DNA from: Proteobacteria bacterium UBA2363
GTDB taxonomy: Bacteria > Pseudomonadota > Gammaproteobacteria > Xanthomonadales > UBA2363
Direction: 5' to 3'
Assembly (NCBI GenBank): GCA_002344355.1
Contig: DDTN01000021.1
Location: 40,211 to 76,987 of the forward strand
DNA length: 36,777 bases
The translations under genes were made by a program, and so were the position numbers. Positions 25,562 to 32,615 of this stretch are shown in pieces; position 1 is the stretch's first letter, and every line of letters starts with the position of its first letter. Under the pieces are notes generated by a model, which was not told where the DNA came from, made no database searches, and worked only from the letters and a program-made list of their open reading frames with translations.

Positions 25562-25584
25562 TAGACTTTCAGAAACTTCTGAAA
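25562..25584 (+). promoter_or_regulatory. GbsR-cydAB promoter: -10 element overlapped by a perfect palindrome
   Basis: TAGACT at 25562-25567 is a good -10 hexamer. Its last base begins TTTCAGAA-AC-TTCTGAAA (25567-25584), a perfect 8-bp inverted repeat with a 2-base centre. The palindrome covers the expected transcript start, so a protein bound there would block RNA polymerase. It is strikingly AT-rich against its surroundings. The regulator encoded 16 bases downstream is the obvious ligand (autoregulation, inferred). Confidence 0.6.
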
Positions 25585-25599
25585 CATCAGGCAACCGCC

Positions 25600-26184
25600 A
25601 TGCAGCTTCCTCCCCTGGTCCAGTCGTTCGTCCTGCACTTCGGCGAGATGGGCAGCCGCTGGGGCATCAACCGCACGGTCGGGCAGATCTACGCCCTGCT
25701 GTACGTGTCCGACCGGCCGCTGTGCGCCGACGACATCGTCGAGGCGCTGGGCGTGTCGCGCTCCAACGTCAGCATGGGCCTGAAGGAGCTGCAGGCCTGG
25801 CGCCTGGTGCGGCCCAGCCACCAGCCCGGCGACCGCCGCGACTTCTTCACCACGCCCGAGGACGTCTGGACGATCTTCCGCACCCTGGCCGAGGAGCGGC
25901 AGCGCCGCGAGATCGACCCGACCCTGTCGATGCTGCGCGACGCCCTGCTGGAGACCCCGGCCGACCCCGCCGAACAGCACGCCCAGGCCCGCATGCGCGC
26001 CATGCACGACCTGATCGAGCAGGTCACCGACTGGTTCGCCGAGGTGCGCCGGCTGTCGCCGGACACCCTGCAGACCCTGATGGGCCTGGGCGCCAAGGTG
26101 TCGCGGGTGCTGGAGTTCAAGGACAAGCTGCGCCTGCTGCCCGGCAAGGGCAAGGCGCGCGATGCGGAGGCCGGCCATGGCTGA
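25600..26184 (+). CDS. GbsR/MarR-family transcriptional repressor of the cytochrome bd operon
   Basis: 194 residues from ATG 25600. A winged helix-turn-helix spans ~25-88: recognition region V-S-R-S-N-V-S-M-G-L-K-E-L, wing around P-G-D-R-R-D-F-F. The N-terminal F-G-E-M-G-S-R-W-G pattern is typical of the GbsR branch. Residues ~90-175 are long dimerisation helices. No Cys is present, so thiol redox sensing is unlikely. The gene overlaps cydA by 8 bases (cydA ATG at 26177, stop here at 26182-26184), which ties its translation to the oxidase. The palindrome at 25567-25584 is the likely operator. The effector is unknown; a respiratory or osmolyte signal is only inferred. Confidence 0.9.
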   Translation: MQLPPLVQSFVLHFGEMGSRWGINRTVGQIYALLYVSDRPLCADDIVEALGVSRSNVSMGLKELQAWRLVRPSHQPGDRRDFFTTPEDVWTIFRTLAEERQRREIDPTLSMLRDALLETPADPAEQHAQARMRAMHDLIEQVTDWFAEVRRLSPDTLQTLMGLGAKVSRVLEFKDKLRLLPGKGKARDAEAGHG

Positions 26185-27538
26185 GCTCGACGCCCTGCTG
26201 CTGGCGCGCATCCAGTTCGCCGCCAACATCAGCTTCCACATCCTGTTCCCGACCATCACCATGGCGCTGGCCTGGCTGCTGCTGTTCTTCAAGCTGCGCT
26301 GGCGCGCCACCGGCCAGGACCACTGGCTGGCCGCCTACCGCACCTGGGTCAAGGTGTTCGCTCTGAGCTTCGCGCTGGGCGTGGTCAGCGGCGTGACCAT
26401 GAGCTTCCAGTTCGGCACCAACTGGCCGGGCTTCATGGAGCGGGTCGGCAACATCGCAGGTCCCCTGCTGGGCTACGAGGTGCTGACCGCCTTCTTCATG
26501 GAGGCGACCTTCCTGGGCGTGATGCTGTTCGGGCGCGGCCGGGTCTCCGAGCGCACCCACACCGTGGCGACCTTCCTGGTCGCCTTCGGCACCAGCCTCT
26601 CGGCGTTCTGGATCCTGGCGCTGAACTCGTGGATGCAGACGCCGGCCGGCTTCGAGATGATCGACGGCCAGGCGCACGCCACCGACTGGCTGGCGGTGAT
26701 CTTCAATCCCTCGTTCCCGTACCGCTTCACGCACATGATGCTGGCCTCGGGGCTGACCTGCGCGTTCCTGGTCGCCGGCCTGTCGGCCTACCGCTGGCTG
26801 CGCGGCGACCGCGGCGTCGAGGTCCGCGCCACCCTGCGCACCGCCGTGTTCCTGGCCGCGCTGCTGATCCCGCTGCAGATCCTGGCCGGCGACCTGCACG
26901 GCCTGAACACCCTCGAGCACCAGCCGGCAAAGGTCGCCGCCATGGAGGGCATCTGGCAGGACGAGCGCGGCGCCGCCCTGCGCCTGTTCGCCCTGCCCGA
27001 CGAGGCCACCCGCAGCAACCGCTTCGAGGTCGCCATCCCGAAACTGGCCAGCCTGATCCTCACCCACGACCTCGACGGCGAGGTCAGGGGCCTGGACAGC
27101 TTCGAGCACATCCCGCCGGTGGCGCCGGTGTTCTGGGCGTTCCGGGTGATGATCGGCGTCGGCCTGCTGATGCTGGCGGTGTCCTGGCTGGCCGCCTGGA
27201 CGCTGCGCCGGCGCGACGGCCGGGCGCCGGACTGGCTGCTGCGGGTGCTGGTGGCGATGAGCTTCTCCGGCTGGATCGCGACCCTGGCCGGCTGGTACGT
27301 CACCGAGATCGGCCGGCAGCCGTTCCTGGTCTACGGGGTGATGACCACCGCCGAGGCGGCCGGGCCGGTCGGCGCACCGATGATCGCCACCAGCCTGGCC
27401 ATGTACCTGTCGATCTACGCGGTGCTGCTGGTCGCCTACGTCTGGGTGCTGTTCCACCTGGCGCGCAAGGCGATGGCCGGCGACAAGGCCATGCCGCCGG
27501 CGCCGGCGGCGATCCGCAACGCCCTGGGAGCACGCTGA
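26177..27538 (+). CDS. cydA: Cytochrome bd-type quinol oxidase subunit I (short Q-loop, CioA-like)
   Basis: 453 residues from ATG 26177, with GGAGG 6 bases upstream inside the preceding gene. Haem ligands are visible: H21 (equivalent to E. coli H19, haem b595), H186 and M325 (haem b558 pair). The quinol-loop residues K252 and E257 are in H-Q-P-A-K-V-A-A-M-E-G, and the G-R-Q-P motif is late in the protein. The protein is ~70 residues shorter than E. coli CydA because the C-terminal part of the Q-loop is absent, which places it with short-loop, cyanide-insensitive (Cio) type oxidases. It oxidises quinol and reduces oxygen to water at the inner membrane. cydB overlaps its stop codon. Confidence 0.95.
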   Translation: MAELDALLLARIQFAANISFHILFPTITMALAWLLLFFKLRWRATGQDHWLAAYRTWVKVFALSFALGVVSGVTMSFQFGTNWPGFMERVGNIAGPLLGYEVLTAFFMEATFLGVMLFGRGRVSERTHTVATFLVAFGTSLSAFWILALNSWMQTPAGFEMIDGQAHATDWLAVIFNPSFPYRFTHMMLASGLTCAFLVAGLSAYRWLRGDRGVEVRATLRTAVFLAALLIPLQILAGDLHGLNTLEHQPAKVAAMEGIWQDERGAALRLFALPDEATRSNRFEVAIPKLASLILTHDLDGEVRGLDSFEHIPPVAPVFWAFRVMIGVGLLMLAVSWLAAWTLRRRDGRAPDWLLRVLVAMSFSGWIATLAGWYVTEIGRQPFLVYGVMTTAEAAGPVGAPMIATSLAMYLSIYAVLLVAYVWVLFHLARKAMAGDKAMPPAPAAIRNALGAR

Positions 27539-28536
27539 TGGACCTGGATTACTGGCTGCCGCTGGTGTTCATGGGCCTGATGGGCCTGGCCATGCTGATC
27601 TACGTGGTGCTGGACGGCTACGACCTCGGCGTCGGCATCCTGATGGCCGACGCCGACGACGAGCAGAAGGACATGATGGTGGCCTCGATCGGGCCGTTCT
27701 GGGACGCCAACGAGACCTGGCTGGTGCTCGGCGTCGGCCTGCTGCTGGTCGCCTTCCCGCACGCCCACGGCGTGATCCTGACCGCGCTGTACCTGCCGGT
27801 GGCGCTGATGCTGGCCGGCCTGATCCTGCGCGGCGTCGCCTTCGACTTCCGGGTCAAGGCGCTGGCCAGCCACAAGCCGCTGTGGAACCGCGCCTTCGTC
27901 GCCGGCTCGCTGCTGACCGCGCTCGCCCAGGGCTGGATGCTGGGCCGCTACATCCTGGGCTTCGACACCGGTTGGGCGGCGACCGCCTTCGCGGGCCTGA
28001 TCGCCGTGTGCCTGGCCGCCGGCTACGCCCTGCTGGGCGCCTGCTGGGTGCTGATGAAGAGCAGCGGCAAGCTGAAGTCGAAATCGGTGCGCTGGGCGCG
28101 CAAGGCGCTGTGGGGCACCGGCCTGGGCATCGCCGCGGTGTCGCTGGCCACGCCCCTGGTCAGCGCGCGCATCTTCGAGCGCTGGTTCGACTGGCCGCAG
28201 CTGCTCTGGCTGGCGCCGATCCCGCTCGCCGCCGGCGCCGCCTTCCTGGCCTGCGACCGCATCCTGGCGCGCCTGGACCGCGAACGCGGCTACGGCAGCT
28301 GGAAACCCTTCGTGCTGGCGGTGGCGCTGTTCGTGCTGGCGTTCGCCGGCCTGGGCTACAGCCTGTTCCCCTACCTGGTGGTCGACCGCATCGACCTGTG
28401 GCAGGCCGCCAGCGCGACCTCCTCGCTGGCCTTCATCGGCGTCGGCGCCGCCTTCGCGGTGCCGGCGATCCTGGCCTACACGGTGTGGTCGTACAAGGTG
28501 TTCTGGGGCAAGTCGCAGGCGCTCAGCTACGACTGA
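27538..28536 (+). CDS. cydB: Cytochrome bd-type quinol oxidase subunit II
   Basis: 332 residues with about eight membrane segments. The start M-D-L-D-Y-W-L-P-L-V-F and the motif V-V-L-D-G-Y-D-L-G-V-G near residue 23-33 are diagnostic of CydB, as is the G-P-F-W-D-A-N-E-T-W-L stretch that follows. The ATG shares its A with the last base of the cydA TGA (27536-27538), so translation is coupled. It forms the heterodimer with CydA. No cydX-like micropeptide gene could be found in the 80 bases downstream, and no haem-export genes (cydCD) are in the window. Confidence 0.95.
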   Translation: MDLDYWLPLVFMGLMGLAMLIYVVLDGYDLGVGILMADADDEQKDMMVASIGPFWDANETWLVLGVGLLLVAFPHAHGVILTALYLPVALMLAGLILRGVAFDFRVKALASHKPLWNRAFVAGSLLTALAQGWMLGRYILGFDTGWAATAFAGLIAVCLAAGYALLGACWVLMKSSGKLKSKSVRWARKALWGTGLGIAAVSLATPLVSARIFERWFDWPQLLWLAPIPLAAGAAFLACDRILARLDRERGYGSWKPFVLAVALFVLAFAGLGYSLFPYLVVDRIDLWQAASATSSLAFIGVGAAFAVPAILAYTVWSYKVFWGKSQALSYD

Positions 28537-28616
28537 GCGACTGTCGGCATGCGCCCGCATGGCGGGGACGACGTGGATTCCTCTAGTCTTCCTCATGTCA
28601 GCCGGAAGGGCCCGCC

Positions 28617-29474
28617 ATGGCCAGCACCCACACCACCTTCGGCCGCTTCGCCAGCCACCACCGGCTGCTGGCCCGCAACGGCCGGCAAGGTCGCAAGCCG
28701 GCCCTGGACGACACGCCCCTGGTCCTGGTCGAGGGCGACTCCTGGCTGGCGATGCCGCTCTACCACGACATCGCCGACCACCTGGAGCGCAGCGCCGGCG
28801 GCGTGTTCCTGCGCCAGGGCCGGCACGGCGACACCGCGGCGCGCATGTTCGACGGCCGCTCGCTGGCGCGCATCGAGCGCAACCTCAAGGCCTTCGGCTT
28901 CGACCTGCTGCTGGTCAGCGCCGGCGGCAACGACCTGGTCGACGCCCTGGAGAAGACCCGCGGCAAGCCGCTGTTCGGCAAGACGCATGGCCTGACGACG
29001 CCTGAGAAGGCGGTCGAGCACGTGCGCGCCGCCGGCGTGCTGGCCGGCATCCGCACGCATTACCTTCGCCTGTTGGAGGTCGCGGCGCGCGCCGGCGTGC
29101 CGGTGCTGGGCCACAGCTACGACCACCCGCAGCGGATGGGCGTGCCGATCAGGCTGAGCGTCGCGCAACTGGGCCTGGCCGCCCTGTTCAAACGCCGCGC
29201 CGGCGACTGGATCGCCCGCTGGATCCGCCACGTGCTGCCCGACGACCCCGACCAGCGCGCCTTCGCGCGCGGCCTGATCGACGCCTTCGTCGCCGACGTG
29301 CTGGACACCCTGCCGGCGCCCTTCCACTACGCCGACCTGCGCGGGCAGCTTGCGCAGGAGAAGGACTGGAACGACGAGTTGCACCCCACCCAGGCCGCCT
29401 TCGCCCGTCTGGCGCCGCTGCTGCGCGCCAGGGCGCGCGGTCTGCTGCCGGCCGGCAAGCAGGCGGCCTGGTAA
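28617..29474 (+). CDS. Cytoplasmic SGNH/GDSL-type hydrolase
   Basis: 285 residues with GGAAGGG upstream of the ATG. Block I is E-G-D-S42-W with the predicted nucleophile S42. Block III is G-G-N105-D, and block V is D253-E-L-H256-P with the Asp-His pair. All catalytic positions of the SGNH fold are therefore present. Unlike most family members there is no signal peptide, and the N-terminal 30 residues are Arg- and His-rich. The substrate is unknown; ester or acyl removal is inferred from the fold. A TAGTCT hexamer at 28584-28589 is a possible -10 element, so it is probably not part of the cyd operon even though it begins 80 bases after cydB. Confidence 0.85.
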   Translation: MASTHTTFGRFASHHRLLARNGRQGRKPALDDTPLVLVEGDSWLAMPLYHDIADHLERSAGGVFLRQGRHGDTAARMFDGRSLARIERNLKAFGFDLLLVSAGGNDLVDALEKTRGKPLFGKTHGLTTPEKAVEHVRAAGVLAGIRTHYLRLLEVAARAGVPVLGHSYDHPQRMGVPIRLSVAQLGLAALFKRRAGDWIARWIRHVLPDDPDQRAFARGLIDAFVADVLDTLPAPFHYADLRGQLAQEKDWNDELHPTQAAFARLAPLLRARARGLLPAGKQAAW

Positions 29475-29799
29475 CGCAGTACCGTCCGTCCTGGCCCTTG
29501 CTGCTACAGGGACACGCCAGCACGGACAGCCAGTCCCCGCCTGCTCCAGCCATTCGCATTCGGTCTTGCGACGGCACCCCACTTCTCCCCTCCCCCGCCT
29601 GCGGGGGAGGGGCGGGGGAGAGGGCCGGGGCTGGCCATGATCCTCGCCGTTGCCGTACCGGGATGCCAGAGCCTACCGGCAACCAGCGTCGCTCCGTCCG
29701 CATGCGGGGCAAGCGCATGGGGGGAGCGGGAAGCGCGCGGACGTCCTGGTCGCCAGGAGCGCAGTCAAGCGCCGCAGCCACAGCCGTGCGTCGCCGTTG
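29475..29799. other. Gene-free region carrying a GC hairpin repeat
   Basis: The gap between the SGNH gene and the cyclotransferase gene holds one copy of the hairpin repeat (29568-29642). The rest is without supportable genes or RNA. Its last 50 bases hold the palindrome and -10-like element of the next gene. Confidence 0.5.
29568..29642 (+). repeat. Intergenic hairpin repeat, copy A
   Basis: The core is a perfect 12-bp hairpin, CCCCTCCCCCGC-CT-GCGGGGGAGGGG (29587-29612). It is preceded by GCGACGGCACC and followed by a tail reading GAGAGGGCCGGGGCTGGCC. The core and left flank recur inverted at 31347-31403, and the tail recurs at 31275-31305. This looks like a dispersed palindromic intergenic repeat of the REP or small-MITE kind. 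Confidence 0.6.
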
Positions 29800-29838
29800 C
29801 CTGACAAAGACTTGTCAGGATCGCCTGCCTGCTAGGCT
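29800..29838 (+). promoter_or_regulatory. Palindrome and -10-like element before the cyclotransferase gene
   Basis: CCTGACAA-AGAC-TTGTCAGG (29800-29819) is a perfect 8-bp inverted repeat with a 4-base centre. Its right arm contains TTGTCA (29812-29817), a possible -35. TAGGCT at 29833-29838 is a possible -10, but the 15-base spacing is short. The -10 ends only 8 bases before the ATG at 29847, so the transcript may be leaderless. The palindrome could be a repressor operator. Confidence 0.4.
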
Positions 29839-29846
29839 TTCCGGCC

Positions 29847-30674
29847 ATGACGCCCTTGCCCAGATCCGCCGCCCTCGTCGCCCTCGCCCTGGCCATCGTG
29901 CTGGCGCTGGCGCTGCCCGGCCCGTTGCGGGCGCAGGCCCTGGCCCAGGCCAGCGGGCCGCCGCCGGTCCCGCACTCGGTCGAAATCGTGGCGAGCTTCC
30001 CGCACGACACCGGCGCCTTCACCCAGGGCCTGCTCTACCGCGACGGCTTCCTGTACGAGAGCACCGGCCTGAACGGCCGCTCCGGCGTGCGCAAGGTCGA
30101 GCTTGAGTCCGGCAAGGTGCTGCGCCAGCGCGCGATCGCCGACGAGCACTTCGGCGAAGGGCTGGCCGACGTCGACGACCGCCTGGTGATGCTGACCTGG
30201 CAGAGCGGCGTCGGCTTCGTGTTCGACCTGGACAGCTTCGAGCCACGCGGCGAGTTCCGCTATCCCGGCGAAGGCTGGGGCCTGACCCGCGACGGCGCCC
30301 GCCTGGTGATGAGCGACGGCACGCCGGTATTGCGCTTCCTCGACGCCGACACCCTGGCCGAGACCGGCCGCCTGACCGTCACCTGGGAAGGCCAGCCGCT
30401 GCGCGGCCTCAACGAGCTGGAAATGGTCGGCGACCGGCTGTACGCCAACGTCTGGCCCACCCACTCGATCGTGATGATCGACCTGGCCAGCGGCCGCGTC
30501 ACCGGCTACGCCGACCTGTCCGCCCTGGTGCAGCGCGTCCAGGCCCGCGCCGCCGTCGACGTGCTCAACGGCATCGCCTGGGACGCCGAAGGCGAGCGCC
30601 TGTTCGTCACCGGCAAGCTGTGGCCGGAGCTGTTCGAGATCCGCCTGACCCCCGCCACCGGCGCGCGGCCATGA
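29847..30674 (+). CDS. Glutaminyl-peptide cyclotransferase (plant/bacterial five-bladed propeller type)
   Basis: 275 residues. A Sec signal peptide covers ~1-30 (hydrophobic run A-L-V-A-L-A-L-A-I-V-L-A-L-A-L). The mature protein has the family hallmarks: F-P-H-D-T-G-A-F-T-Q-G-L, E-S-T-G-L-N-G-R-S-G-V-R-K-V, G-E-G-W-G-L and the late L-N-G-I-A-W-D. It should convert N-terminal glutamine of exported peptides to pyroglutamate in the periplasm or outside. Length is normal for the family. Its stop codon overlaps the ATG of the cytosine deaminase gene (ATGA at 30671), so the two are translated from one transcript although their known functions have no obvious link. Confidence 0.92.
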   Translation: MTPLPRSAALVALALAIVLALALPGPLRAQALAQASGPPPVPHSVEIVASFPHDTGAFTQGLLYRDGFLYESTGLNGRSGVRKVELESGKVLRQRAIADEHFGEGLADVDDRLVMLTWQSGVGFVFDLDSFEPRGEFRYPGEGWGLTRDGARLVMSDGTPVLRFLDADTLAETGRLTVTWEGQPLRGLNELEMVGDRLYANVWPTHSIVMIDLASGRVTGYADLSALVQRVQARAAVDVLNGIAWDAEGERLFVTGKLWPELFEIRLTPATGARP

Positions 30675-31126
30675 CCGATCTGGCGGGGCACCGCGCCTGG
30701 CTGGCCGAGGCCCTGGCCGAGGCCCGGGCCGGACTTGCCGAGGGCGGCATCCCGATCGGCTCGGTCCTGGTCCACCGCGGCCAGGTCATCGGCCGCGGCC
30801 ACAACCGCCGCGTGCAGCGCGGCAGCGCCATCCTGCACGGCGAGATGGACGCCCTGGAGAACGCCGGCCGCCTGGCCGCCGCCACCTACCGCGACAGCGT
30901 CCTGTACACCACGCTCTCGCCCTGCGCCATGTGCAGCGGCGCCATCCTGCTCTACGGCATCCCGCACGTTGTGGTCGGGGAGAACCGGACCTTCCTCGGC
31001 GAGGAGGCCCTGCTGCGCAGCCGCGGCGTCACGGTCGAGGTGCTGGACGACCCGGACTGCATCGCCCTCATGCAAGGATTCATCGCGGCGCAGCCGGGGT
31101 TGTGGAACGAGGATATCGGGGTCTGA
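30671..31126 (+). CDS. Yeast-type cytosine deaminase (CDA-superfamily nucleoside/base deaminase)
   Basis: 151 residues. Zinc ligands are H56, C85 and C88, and the proton shuttle is E58 in H-G-E-M-D-A, with the S-P-C-A-M-C-S-G-A-I box. The region Y-G-I-P-H-V-V-V-G-E-N and the C-terminus W-N-E-D-I-G closely follow the fungal FCY1-type cytosine deaminase, including the Asp before Ile-Gly (D149) that contacts the base in yeast. It probably converts cytosine to uracil for salvage. This is the small cytoplasmic enzyme, unrelated to E. coli CodA. The ATG overlaps the stop of the cyclotransferase gene. A tRNA-adenosine deaminase (TadA) is less likely because its typical N-x-x-E/loop residues and C-terminal helix are absent. 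Confidence 0.87.
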   Translation: MTDLAGHRAWLAEALAEARAGLAEGGIPIGSVLVHRGQVIGRGHNRRVQRGSAILHGEMDALENAGRLAAATYRDSVLYTTLSPCAMCSGAILLYGIPHVVVGENRTFLGEEALLRSRGVTVEVLDDPDCIALMQGFIAAQPGLWNEDIGV

Positions 31127-31251
31127 GGCTTGGGATCTCGCGGGGGTTCGCGATCCCGATGTCGCGTGCATCCGGCGCCGCGCGTGCCTCCTGGCAGGAT
31201 CAGGCAACCGGGTCCGGGGCCCGAAGTTCCGCAAGCGAAGCACGCTTCGCT

Positions 31252-31306
31252 CCCCTCTCCCTCCGGGAGAGGGGCCGGGGGAGAGGGCCGGGGCTTGCCA
31301 TGGTCT
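31252..31306 (+). repeat. Intergenic hairpin repeat, copy B
   Basis: A perfect 10-bp hairpin, CCCCTCTCCC-TCC-GGGAGAGGGG (31252-31274), is followed by GGGGGAGAGGGCCGGGGCTT and GCCATGGTC. The tail matches copy A (29614-29642) nearly base for base, but the hairpin itself is a variant. Confidence 0.55.
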
Positions 31307-31346
31307 TCATCGTCGCCGACCCGGCGACGCGCGCTGACCGGGGCAG

Positions 31347-31403
31347 CCCTTTCCCCCGCCCCTCCCCCGCAGGCGGGGGAGGGGAGAAGTGCGGTGCCGT
31401 CGC
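31347..31403 (-). repeat. Intergenic hairpin repeat, copy C (inverted relative to A)
   Basis: Read on the minus strand this copy matches 29568-29624 with only a couple of differences. It contains the same 12-bp hairpin (31359-31384), the same ACTTCT step and the same GCGACGGCACC flank. Together with B it forms a head-to-head pair 40 bases apart, an arrangement known for REP-type elements. Confidence 0.6.
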
Positions 31404-31457
31404 CCAAGCACTCTCCGCCGCCGATGTCCTTCGCTTATGCCGCCGCCGCAGCGGCGA

Positions 31458-32615
31458 TCAGATCAGTCGCGCGAAGCGCAGCCAGTCGGCGGTGCGCTTC
31501 GCGCCTTCCTCAAAGCTGTGGGCAGGTCGCCAGCGCAGCCGCGCCTTGGCGTGGTCGTTGGCGACCCAGGACCGGTAGGCCTCGCGCACCACGCGGCCTT
31601 CGCTGGGGATCAGCGGCGTCGGAGGCCTGGGCCGGTGCACGGCGATGCTGCGGCGCTGCAGACGCGACTTCAGCGCCAGCTTCCTTTCGGGGCTGACCAG
31701 GCGGCCGGCCAGTTCCTTGGTGCCGCGGATGGTCCGGCCCAGCAGGGGGATGGTGCCGAGCTGGGCGTGGAACTCCGGCGAGGCGGCCAGCCGCAGGGTC
31801 GCGCCGAAGTTGTCGCGCAGGCGCGGACGCTGGCGCTTCCAGTGCGCGGCGATCTCGTCCAGCGCGTGATCGTGGATGCGCTTGTCGCCCTCGACCAGGC
31901 CGGCGAAGGTGGTGATGAAGTCCCGCCAGGTGATGCGGCAGTCGCCGTTGACCAGGAAGGCTTCGCCGACGGCATCGTCGCGGTCCAGGGCGGCCAGGAT
32001 CGCCTCGCAAACGTCGTCGACGTAGACCGCGTTGCACACGCCCCTGCCGCCATCGATCAGGCTGATGTAGCCGGCGCGCGCGTCGTGGACGATCGGGGTG
32101 ACGAAAAAGCTGTACGGGCCGTAGACGATGGTCGGGCGCAGCACCACCGTCTCCAGCGCACCGCGCCTGCCGGCGTCGACGACCACCGCCTCGCCGGCGG
32201 CCTTGGCGTCGGAATAGGCCTCGCGCCAGCGCCTGATCGGCGCATTGGCCTCGGTGAGCACCGGCGCCGCCGGCGCCGGCCCGTGCACCGCCATCGAGCT
32301 GATGTGGACCAGGCGCCGCACGCCGGCACGGGTGCAGGCCTCGACCAGGTTGCGGGTCTGTTTGCGGGCGCCGCGGTCGTCGCCATGGGCCAGGTTGACG
32401 ACCGCGTCGCAGCCTTCCAACGCCTGCGCCAGGCTGGCGACGTCGGCCAGGTCGCCGGCGACCAGTTCGGCACCCAGCCGGGCGATGCGCGTGGCGCGCG
32501 CGAAGTCGCGGACCAGAGCGCGGTACGGCAGCCGATACTCCAGCGACAGCAACTCGCACAGGCGCGAGCCGATGAAGCCGGTGGCACCGGTGACCAGGAT
32601 CCGCGCGGTCCTCAT
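31458..32615 (-). CDS. NAD-dependent epimerase/dehydratase (extended SDR)
   Basis: 385 residues from ATG 32615. The Rossmann motif G-A-T-G-F-I-G is at 10-16, the active-site S-S is at 106-107, and Y134-x-x-x-K138 is present. The substrate-binding half has R-P-T-I-V-Y-G-P and Y-V-D-D-V. The C-terminal ~100 residues are longer and more basic than in short epimerases (K-R-Q-R-P-R-L-R, S-R-L-Q-R-R-S). It probably modifies a sugar nucleotide or a related hydroxy compound; the substrate cannot be named. Its ATG overlaps the stop of the Gfo/Idh gene (ATGA), so the pair forms a translationally coupled two-gene unit. No glycosyltransferase lies in the window. Confidence 0.87.
   Translation of the reverse strand: MRTARILVTGATGFIGSRLCELLSLEYRLPYRALVRDFARATRIARLGAELVAGDLADVASLAQALEGCDAVVNLAHGDDRGARKQTRNLVEACTRAGVRRLVHISSMAVHGPAPAAPVLTEANAPIRRWREAYSDAKAAGEAVVVDAGRRGALETVVLRPTIVYGPYSFFVTPIVHDARAGYISLIDGGRGVCNAVYVDDVCEAILAALDRDDAVGEAFLVNGDCRITWRDFITTFAGLVEGDKRIHDHALDEIAAHWKRQRPRLRDNFGATLRLAASPEFHAQLGTIPLLGRTIRGTKELAGRLVSPERKLALKSRLQRRSIAVHRPRPPTPLIPSEGRVVREAYRSWVANDHAKARLRWRPAHSFEEGAKRTADWLRFARLI

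Larger units (their letters stand above)
31127..31457. other. Gene-free convergent region with two hairpin repeats
   Basis: The space between the convergent deaminase and epimerase genes begins with a bulged inverted repeat (GGGATCTCGCG at 31132-31142 and CGCGATCCC at 31149-31157) and ends with CGCCGC-CGCA-GCGGCG (31441-31456). Both are possible terminators for their respective neighbours, without T tracts. Between them lie repeat copies B and C. No gene is supportable. Confidence 0.5.

Noticed and set aside
25342..25599. N-terminal extension of the GbsR-type regulator
   Set aside because: The extension would run through the promoter and palindrome and is Pro/Arg/Ala-rich. The ATG at 25600 begins the conserved family sequence.
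28537..28616. Possible cydX micropeptide after cydB
   Set aside because: The short frames here do not encode a hydrophobic ~35-residue segment of the CydX kind.
29587..29612. C- and G-rich hairpin as a CRISPR repeat or G-quadruplex operator
   Set aside because: There are only three dispersed copies with no spacers, and the perfect dyad fits a REP-like element better.
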